Of a stretch of DNA of 64,000 nucleotides, positions 59,204 to 64,000 are shown one piece after another. A program made the position numbers and the translations under genes. Source of the DNA: Gottfriedia sp042886615 (GTDB lineage: Bacteria > Bacillota > Bacilli > Bacillales > Bacillaceae_G); contig NZ_JBHVQN010000001.1 in assembly GCF_042886615.1 (NCBI RefSeq), positions 992,001 through 1,056,000 on the forward strand. The letters are read 5' to 3'. Each line of letters opens with the position of its first letter. Position 1 is the first letter of the stretch. A model generated the notes under the pieces. The model saw nothing but the letters and a program-made list of their open reading frames with translations, searched no databases and was not told where the DNA came from.

Positions 59204-59851
59204 ATGAATCAACAGGAAATCATATTACAATTAGAAAATTATGTTCGAAATCTTCATCAAGGTGATAGTTCTGGACATGACTGGCATCATATTGACCGGG
59301 TTAGAAACTTAGCTGTACATATTGCTCAAAAAGAAAATGCAAATCAATTCATCGTAGAATGTGCAGCATTAGTACACGATGTAATAGATGATAAATTACA
59401 TGATGATCTTGAAGCTCAGAAAACTCAATTAGAATTAGTTCTAAATGAATTATTAAATAGTAATAAAGAAGTAAACGAAATCATGTACATAATAGAAAAT
59501 ATCTCCTATAAAGGAGGGAATGGGGTTATTCCAACCTCTTTAGAAGGTAAAATTGTACAAGATGCTGATCGCTTGGATGCAATTGGAGCAATCGGTGTTG
59601 CTAGAACGTTTGCGTACGGAGGTAAAAAAGGTCGTAGTATGTTTAACCCAGAGTTTATAATAAGAGAAAACATGACGATCGAGGAATATAGAAGTGACAA
59701 AAGTTCTTCGTTACATCACTTCTATGAAAAAATATTAAAACTAAAAGACTTAATGAATACGAATACAGCATTAGGATTGGCAGAGGAAAGACATCTATTT
59801 GTAGAAAAATTCATCGATGAATTTATGAAAGAGTGGAATTTTAAAATATGA
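59204..59851 (+). CDS. ypgQ: HD-domain phosphohydrolase (YpgQ-like)
   Basis: 215 residues. HD metal site: His in GHDWHHIDRV, then HD in LVHDVIDDKLH, and a late Asp in VQDADRLDAIGAIG. The sequence and length fit YpgQ of bacilli, reported as a nucleotide pyrophosphohydrolase; the substrate here is not proven. GGAGG precedes the ATG. Its stop overlaps the ATG of the ABC-F gene (ATGA). In B. subtilis ypgQ neighbours bsaA and ypgR, which are both in this window. Confidence 0.85.
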   Translation: MNQQEIILQLENYVRNLHQGDSSGHDWHHIDRVRNLAVHIAQKENANQFIVECAALVHDVIDDKLHDDLEAQKTQLELVLNELLNSNKEVNEIMYIIENISYKGGNGVIPTSLEGKIVQDADRLDAIGAIGVARTFAYGGKKGRSMFNPEFIIRENMTIEEYRSDKSSSLHHFYEKILKLKDLMNTNTALGLAEERHLFVEKFIDEFMKEWNFKI

Positions 59852-61737
59852 AGATTTTAAGTGTAGAGAATTTAATTAAAACTTATGGGGAAAAAACTTT
59901 ATTCGATAAAATTTCATTTACCGTAAGCGAAGGACAGAAAATTGGATTATTAGGTATAAATGGAACTGGTAAATCGAGTTTATTAAAAATTATTGCTGGT
60001 ATCGAGTCAGCTGATGAAGGAAAAATTACTACTCCAAAGGATTATGTAGTAAGTTATTTGCCTCAACATGAAGACTTTGATAAAAAGCAAACGATTCTTG
60101 AAGCAGTATTTGAGAGTGATGATAAAGTAATGGTTTTAGTAAAATCATATGAAAAAACTTTACAAGCACTTGGTGAAGATCCATCTAATCAAGGTTTACA
60201 AAATGAATTACTAAAATTACAAGCTGAAATGGATTCATTAAATGGTTGGGATTTAGAAGCAAATGCAAAGACAATTTTATCGAAATTAGGTTTATCAAAT
60301 TTAAATTTAGATGTTTCATTACTTTCAGGTGGTCAGAAGAAAAGAGTAGCCTTAGCAAAAGCATTAATACATCCATGTGATTTATTAATTTTAGATGAGC
60401 CTACGAACCATTTGGACTATGAATGTATCGTATTTTTACAAGAATACATAAAAAGACTGCAAAACGCGGTATTATTTGTAACTCATGATCGCTATTTTTT
60501 AGATGAAGTTACTACAGCATTATTAGAGCTATCAAATAGTAATATTTATCGTTATGAAGGTAACTATCAGTATTATATTGAACAAAGAGCTGCTCGAGAA
60601 GAACAAGAGGCAGCGACTAATGAAAAAAGAAACAATTTATTTAGAAGAGAATTAGCTTGGATGCGTAGAGGGGCAAAAGCTAGAACGACTAAGCAAAAAG
60701 CTCGTATTCAACGATTTGATGACCTTTCGGGTAAACTAAACAATCAAGAAAAAGTGGAATTAGAGATGAGCTTCCAACAAACTCGTTTAGGTAAAAAAGT
60801 TGTTGAGTTTATAAATGTTAATAAGTCTTTTAACGAGAAAAAGATTTTAGATAATTTTAACTTGCTTTTACTTCAAACTGATCGAATTGGAATAATTGGT
60901 GAAAACGGTGCGGGTAAGACAACTTTATTGAAAATGCTTGTTGGAGAAGAACAAGTTGATTCTGGTGAAATTGAAATTGGACAAACAGTTAAGGTAGCAT
61001 ACTATACTCAAATACAAGAAAATGTGAATCCAACAATGAGAATGATTGATTATATTAAGGATGAAGCAGAAGTCATTCATACACCAGATGGAAAAACAAT
61101 TTCAGCTTCACAAATGCTTGAAACATTCTTATTTCCTACTCAATCGCACGGAGTACAATTGGGAAAACTTTCAGGTGGCGAAAAAAGAAGACTATATTTA
61201 TTAAGACTCTTAATGACTGCTCCAAATTTATTATTACTTGATGAGCCAACAAACGATTTAGATATTGATACTTTAACGGTTTTAGAAGACTATATTGAGA
61301 ATTTTAGTGGAGTAGTAGTTACCGTATCACATGATCGTTACTTCTTAGATAAAGTTACAAATAAATTATTAATTTTCGAAGGTGAAGGGGAAATTTCATC
61401 TACATTAGAAAGTTATACGGATTATTTAGATCGACAATCGAACGAAAAACGTGAAGTCGAAGTTGTAAAAGAGACAATTGAAAAACCAGTTTATCAAAAA
61501 GAGCAAAAGAAAAAGCGATTAACTTATCAAGAACAAAAAGAATGGGACGGTATTGAATCAGACATCGAAAAGCTGGAGAATGAGATTGAGCAACTAAATG
61601 AAAAATTACAAGGTGTAGGCTCTAATTTTGATGAAGCTTATAAACTTTCTAAAGATATTGAAGAGAAAGAAGCTCAGTTAGAACAGAAAATGGAGCGTTG
61701 GTCAGTTTTAAGTGATTTAGTTGAAAGTTTAAAGTAG
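59848..61737 (+). CDS. ABC-F family ATPase (Uup/YfmR-like)
   Basis: 629 residues, no membrane segments. Two NBDs: Walker A GINGTGKSS (about 36-44) and GENGAGKTT (about 352-360), signatures LSGGQKKR and LSGGEKRR, Walker B LILDEPTNHLD and LLLDEPTNDLD. The inter-domain linker has the basic LAWMRRGAKARTTKQKAR helix. The C-terminus is a coiled coil (QEQKEWDGIESDIEKLENEI and on), as in Uup and YfmR. These proteins bind the ribosomal E site and help translation of difficult sequences, or act in DNA/RNA metabolism. Coupled to ypgQ. Confidence 0.87.
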   Translation: MKILSVENLIKTYGEKTLFDKISFTVSEGQKIGLLGINGTGKSSLLKIIAGIESADEGKITTPKDYVVSYLPQHEDFDKKQTILEAVFESDDKVMVLVKSYEKTLQALGEDPSNQGLQNELLKLQAEMDSLNGWDLEANAKTILSKLGLSNLNLDVSLLSGGQKKRVALAKALIHPCDLLILDEPTNHLDYECIVFLQEYIKRLQNAVLFVTHDRYFLDEVTTALLELSNSNIYRYEGNYQYYIEQRAAREEQEAATNEKRNNLFRRELAWMRRGAKARTTKQKARIQRFDDLSGKLNNQEKVELEMSFQQTRLGKKVVEFINVNKSFNEKKILDNFNLLLLQTDRIGIIGENGAGKTTLLKMLVGEEQVDSGEIEIGQTVKVAYYTQIQENVNPTMRMIDYIKDEAEVIHTPDGKTISASQMLETFLFPTQSHGVQLGKLSGGEKRRLYLLRLLMTAPNLLLLDEPTNDLDIDTLTVLEDYIENFSGVVVTVSHDRYFLDKVTNKLLIFEGEGEISSTLESYTDYLDRQSNEKREVEVVKETIEKPVYQKEQKKKRLTYQEQKEWDGIESDIEKLENEIEQLNEKLQGVGSNFDEAYKLSKDIEEKEAQLEQKMERWSVLSDLVESLK

Positions 61738-61856
61738 ATTATTAATTTTGAGTTTTGGATTATGATGTTATTTTACTACTTAAGTTTTTTTATCTCATAA
61801 TGAATTTTTAAAAATAAATGTTTATTTAAAATACTATTTTCCTTTTTTTACGAACT

Positions 61857-61871
61857 TACAATAATATTGTA
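61857..61871. promoter_or_regulatory. 15-bp perfect palindrome in the ssb promoter region
   Basis: TACAATA, A, TATTGTA. It lies 31 bases upstream of the ssb ATG, in the region where -10 and the transcription start should be. A regulator site is possible; AT-rich palindromes also occur by chance. Confidence 0.35.
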
Positions 61872-61901
61872 TTGTAGAAAAAAATAAAGGAGATGGTAAT
61901 A

Positions 61902-62291
61902 ATGATAAACAATGTTGTATTAGTAGGAAGATTAACGAAAGAGCCCATTTTACAAACTACACCGAATGGAAGGAAAACAACTTTTATTAATATTGCTACG
62001 AATGTTTATTCAGATTATCTAAAAAAAACGAGAACGAATTATGTTTCAGTAAAATTATGGGGTCCCATTGCTGAATATGCTACTAAAAAAGCAAAAAAAG
62101 GGATGGAAGTTTCTATTGAAGGAGTTATAAAAACTTCAAGTTATGTAAAGGAATCTGAAAAACCTATTTATGTGACGGAAATAATAGTAGAGAAATTTCA
62201 CCTTTTTACTCGTCGATCTGAAGAGTTAACTCACAACGCAGTCGAATCAAGTACAAATGACTTTGAAGAATTCGTTAAGGCGTTACAATAG
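61902..62291 (+). CDS. Single-stranded DNA-binding protein, short form (SsbB-like)
   Basis: 129 residues. OB-fold start INNVVLVGRLTKEPILQTTP, then NYVSVKLWGPIAEYATKKAKKG and SIEGVIKTSSY. The usual acidic C-terminal tip (DDDLPF type) of the housekeeping SsbA is absent; the protein ends DFEEFVKALQ. It is therefore nearer to SsbB, the paralogue used in DNA uptake (competence). The ATG at 61902 is nine bases after AAAGGAG; an ATG at 61893 lies too close. A 15-bp palindrome lies upstream. Confidence 0.83.
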   Translation: MINNVVLVGRLTKEPILQTTPNGRKTTFINIATNVYSDYLKKTRTNYVSVKLWGPIAEYATKKAKKGMEVSIEGVIKTSSYVKESEKPIYVTEIIVEKFHLFTRRSEELTHNAVESSTNDFEEFVKALQ

Positions 62292-62346
62292 TGAGATTTT
62301 CCTCTTTTTGATAGAATGGACTAAATAACAAGAAGAGGAGATTAAG

Positions 62347-63501
62347 ATGAAAATTAAGTCAATTGAACCAACACCGAGTCCTAATACAATGAAAGTGTTA
62401 TTAGATGAGGAATTGCCATCAGGAAGTAGAAATCATTATTCTATTGATAATATTGACAAGGCACCATTAATAATTCAAGAAATATTAGGAATTGAAGGAA
62501 TCAAAAGTGTCTATCATGTAGCTGATTTTATTGCCATTGATCGTAAGTCAAATGCAAATTGGCAAACCATTTTGCTTCAAGTCAGAAATGTATTTGGTGA
62601 AGAAGTAAATGATGAAGCTACTAATGAAACGATAATTGATAATCATTTTGGAGAGGTACAAGTATTTGTTCAAATGTATCATAATATACCAATGCAGTTG
62701 AAATTAATTGTAAATGGTGAAGAACAAAGAGCAGCTTTACCTCCATTCTATAAAGAAGCAATCATGAAACTAACAACATCTGCATCAAATGTTGTATATG
62801 AAAGACAATGGATTGATTATGGAATTCGTTATGGTGAATTATCAACAATTGAGAAAGAAATTATTGATGAATTAACGGCTACTCACACTGAAAACGATAT
62901 AAAGAATATCGTGAACGAAGTGATGACGAATGATGCTTCTAATGTTGAGAAAAAAGAAGTTCCTAAATTTGAACCATTTACTGCAGATATTTTTGAAGAA
63001 AAAGATTGGAAAAAAAGGTATGCGAGATTTGTAAAAATCAATCCTACACTTGAAGATTTACCTTTACTAGAGATTGCATTAAAAGATGAACATGTTTCAA
63101 TAAGAAGATTAGCTACAGCTTATTTAGGTATGTTAAAATCAGAATTAGTGTTACCTTATTTATATGAGGCTTTAAAGGATAAGGCAGTGGGTGTAAGACG
63201 AATTGCTGGAGATTGTCTATCAGACCTAGGATTTGAAGAAGCAATGCCAGCTATGGTTGAAGCATTAAAAGATCCTAGTAAATTAGTTAGATGGCGTGCA
63301 GCAATGTTTCTTTTTGAACTAGGTGATGAAAGTGCAATTCCTGCATTAAAAGCTGCATTAGAAGACCCAGAATTCGAAGTGAAATTACAAGTTCAGCTTG
63401 CTTTACATCGAATTGAGAATGGTGAGGAAGCACTAGGTTCAGTTTGGAAACAAATGACTGAACGTAATAAAATAGAAAATGACAAAGGAGAAACAAACTA
63501 A
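62347..63501 (+). CDS. ypgR: CvfC/YpgR-family protein: Nfu N-terminal-like domain plus HEAT repeats
   Basis: 384 residues. The N-terminal 80-90 residues (IEPTPSPNTMKVLLDEELP, then ILGIEGIKSVYHVADFIAI) match the Nfu/NifU N-terminal scaffold domain. The C-terminal half (about 235-370) is a row of HEAT repeats: HVSIRRLATAYLGMLKSELV, VGVRRIAGDCLSDLG, KLVRWRAAMFLFELGDESAI. It matches YpgR of B. subtilis and CvfC (conserved virulence factor C) of S. aureus. Molecular role unknown; an Fe-S or redox-linked function is suggested by the Nfu-like domain and the co-translated bacilliredoxin. GGAG precedes the ATG. Confidence 0.87.
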   Translation: MKIKSIEPTPSPNTMKVLLDEELPSGSRNHYSIDNIDKAPLIIQEILGIEGIKSVYHVADFIAIDRKSNANWQTILLQVRNVFGEEVNDEATNETIIDNHFGEVQVFVQMYHNIPMQLKLIVNGEEQRAALPPFYKEAIMKLTTSASNVVYERQWIDYGIRYGELSTIEKEIIDELTATHTENDIKNIVNEVMTNDASNVEKKEVPKFEPFTADIFEEKDWKKRYARFVKINPTLEDLPLLEIALKDEHVSIRRLATAYLGMLKSELVLPYLYEALKDKAVGVRRIAGDCLSDLGFEEAMPAMVEALKDPSKLVRWRAAMFLFELGDESAIPALKAALEDPEFEVKLQVQLALHRIENGEEALGSVWKQMTERNKIENDKGETN

Positions 63502-63929
63502 TGAATGCATATGATGAGTACATGAAAGGGATTGTAAAACCAATGAGAGAGGAATTAACTTCAAATGGTTTTACAGAATTAACTACTGGGGAAGAAGTCG
63601 AGTCATTTATGAATGAATTAAATGATACTGCTTTTTTTGTAATCAATTCAGTTTGTGGTTGTGCTGCTGGACTTGCTAGACCTTCTGCAGTTCAAGCTGT
63701 TATTGAATCAGAGAAAAAGCCTGCAAATGTTATGACAGTGTTTGCTGGACAAGATAAGGAAGCTACTGCAACGTTAAGAGAATATTTAGCTGACTTCCCA
63801 CCATCTTCACCATCAATGGCTGTATTTAAAGGTAAAGAAGTAGTTGGATTTATTCCTCGTGAACAAATCGAAGGTTCAACTCCTGAAGATATTAAAGCAA
63901 GAATTCAATCGATATTTTCACAAATGTAA
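63501..63929 (+). CDS. brxA: Bacilliredoxin (BrxA/YphP-like)
   Basis: 142 residues. The characteristic CGC motif is at residues 52-54 (NSVCGCAAGLARPSA), followed by KPANVMTVFAGQDKEATATL. Bacilliredoxins remove bacillithiol from S-bacillithiolated proteins after oxidative stress. Its ATG overlaps the ypgR stop by one base (TAATG), so the two are translationally coupled. BrxA (YphP) and BrxB (YqiW) are close paralogues; the context next to ypgR favours BrxA. A short terminator hairpin follows. Confidence 0.93.
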   Translation: MNAYDEYMKGIVKPMREELTSNGFTELTTGEEVESFMNELNDTAFFVINSVCGCAAGLARPSAVQAVIESEKKPANVMTVFAGQDKEATATLREYLADFPPSSPSMAVFKGKEVVGFIPREQIEGSTPEDIKARIQSIFSQM

Positions 63930-63952
63930 AAAGAGGATTTTTCCTCTTTTCA
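63928..63952 (+). terminator. Terminator of ypgR-brxA
   Basis: AAAAAGAGGA, TTT, TTCCTCTTTTC. Confidence 0.75.
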
Positions 63953-64000
63953 GTGTATAGACAAAATCCAAAAATTTGACTTTCAGACTGATTGCTAGCG

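Noticed and set aside
1..64000. Search for tRNA, rRNA, prophage, transposase, toxin-antitoxin or defence-island genes
   Set aside because: None could be supported. DynA is the only gene with a reported link to phage tolerance, and it is a core gene in this group.

Overview
The window is a chromosomal segment of a low-GC, endospore-forming Bacillaceae bacterium. The DNA is AT-rich, Shine-Dalgarno sequences are strong, and TTG and GTG starts occur beside ATG. Sporulation genes are present (a SpoIIP-type protein, a Spo0E-like protein). Gene content and partial order match the Bacillus subtilis ypsC-ypvA-ypwA-bcsA-ypbQ-dynA and ypeP/ypeQ/ypzA/cspD/bsaA/ypgQ/ypgR/yphP neighbourhoods. A species cannot be assigned from sequence alone; genera such as Gottfriedia or deep-branching Bacillus are plausible. 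I saw no prophage, transposase, CRISPR array, rRNA or tRNA.

Layout. 1-12 kb: 3' part of the rRNA methyltransferase RlmL/YpsC, an oxidoreductase, the DinG-type helicase YpvA, two M32 carboxypeptidases about 5 kb apart, a Spo0E-like small protein behind a duplicated promoter, small membrane proteins, and an ArsR/AHSA1 pair. 12-18.5 kb: type III polyketide synthase and its partner methyltransferase, a tiny unit with a Fur-box-like site, the tandem-GTPase dynamin DynA, a sulfurtransferase, and a 6S-like RNA. 18.5-27.8 kb: EamA transporter, two RNase H-fold proteins, YpeQ, YpzA, a cold-shock protein, topoisomerase III, unknown small proteins, a YkvI-type and an MFS transporter. 27.8-38 kb: lipoprotein for zinc uptake with Zur-like boxes, phosphatidylserine synthase, two orphan oligopeptide-binding lipoproteins (the first with CodY-like boxes), DedA, CorA, and the YcgR/YcgQ pair. 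38-48 kb: a repeat-rich Asn/Arg/Met protein, a SpoIIP-family hydrolase, secreted and unknown proteins, formate-tetrahydrofolate ligase and a heterodimeric ABC exporter. 48-64 kb: DEAD-box helicase, MBL hydrolase, glutathione peroxidase, GH36 alpha-galactosidase, a four-gene cell-envelope glycosylation cassette, a GC-rich dispersed-type repeat, HD phosphohydrolase, ABC-F protein, SSB, YpgR/CvfC and bacilliredoxin.

Most genes are monocistronic or in short operons, each closed by a clear intrinsic terminator, many shared by convergent genes. Coupled groups visible from overlapping starts and stops are bcsA-ypbQ, the two ABC exporter halves, unknown gene-DEAD helicase, GT-C/GtrB/GtrA/GalE, HD-ABC-F and YpgR-bacilliredoxin. 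The best candidates for undescribed biology are the small ones: the 26-codon membrane peptide under a near-perfect Fur-like box, the uORF that overlaps the dynA start, the duplicated cre-like promoter before the Spo0E-like gene, the apparently leaderless ArsR gene, and the ypvA leader with a premature terminator. All protein identities rest on motif and family recognition from memory, not on a search.
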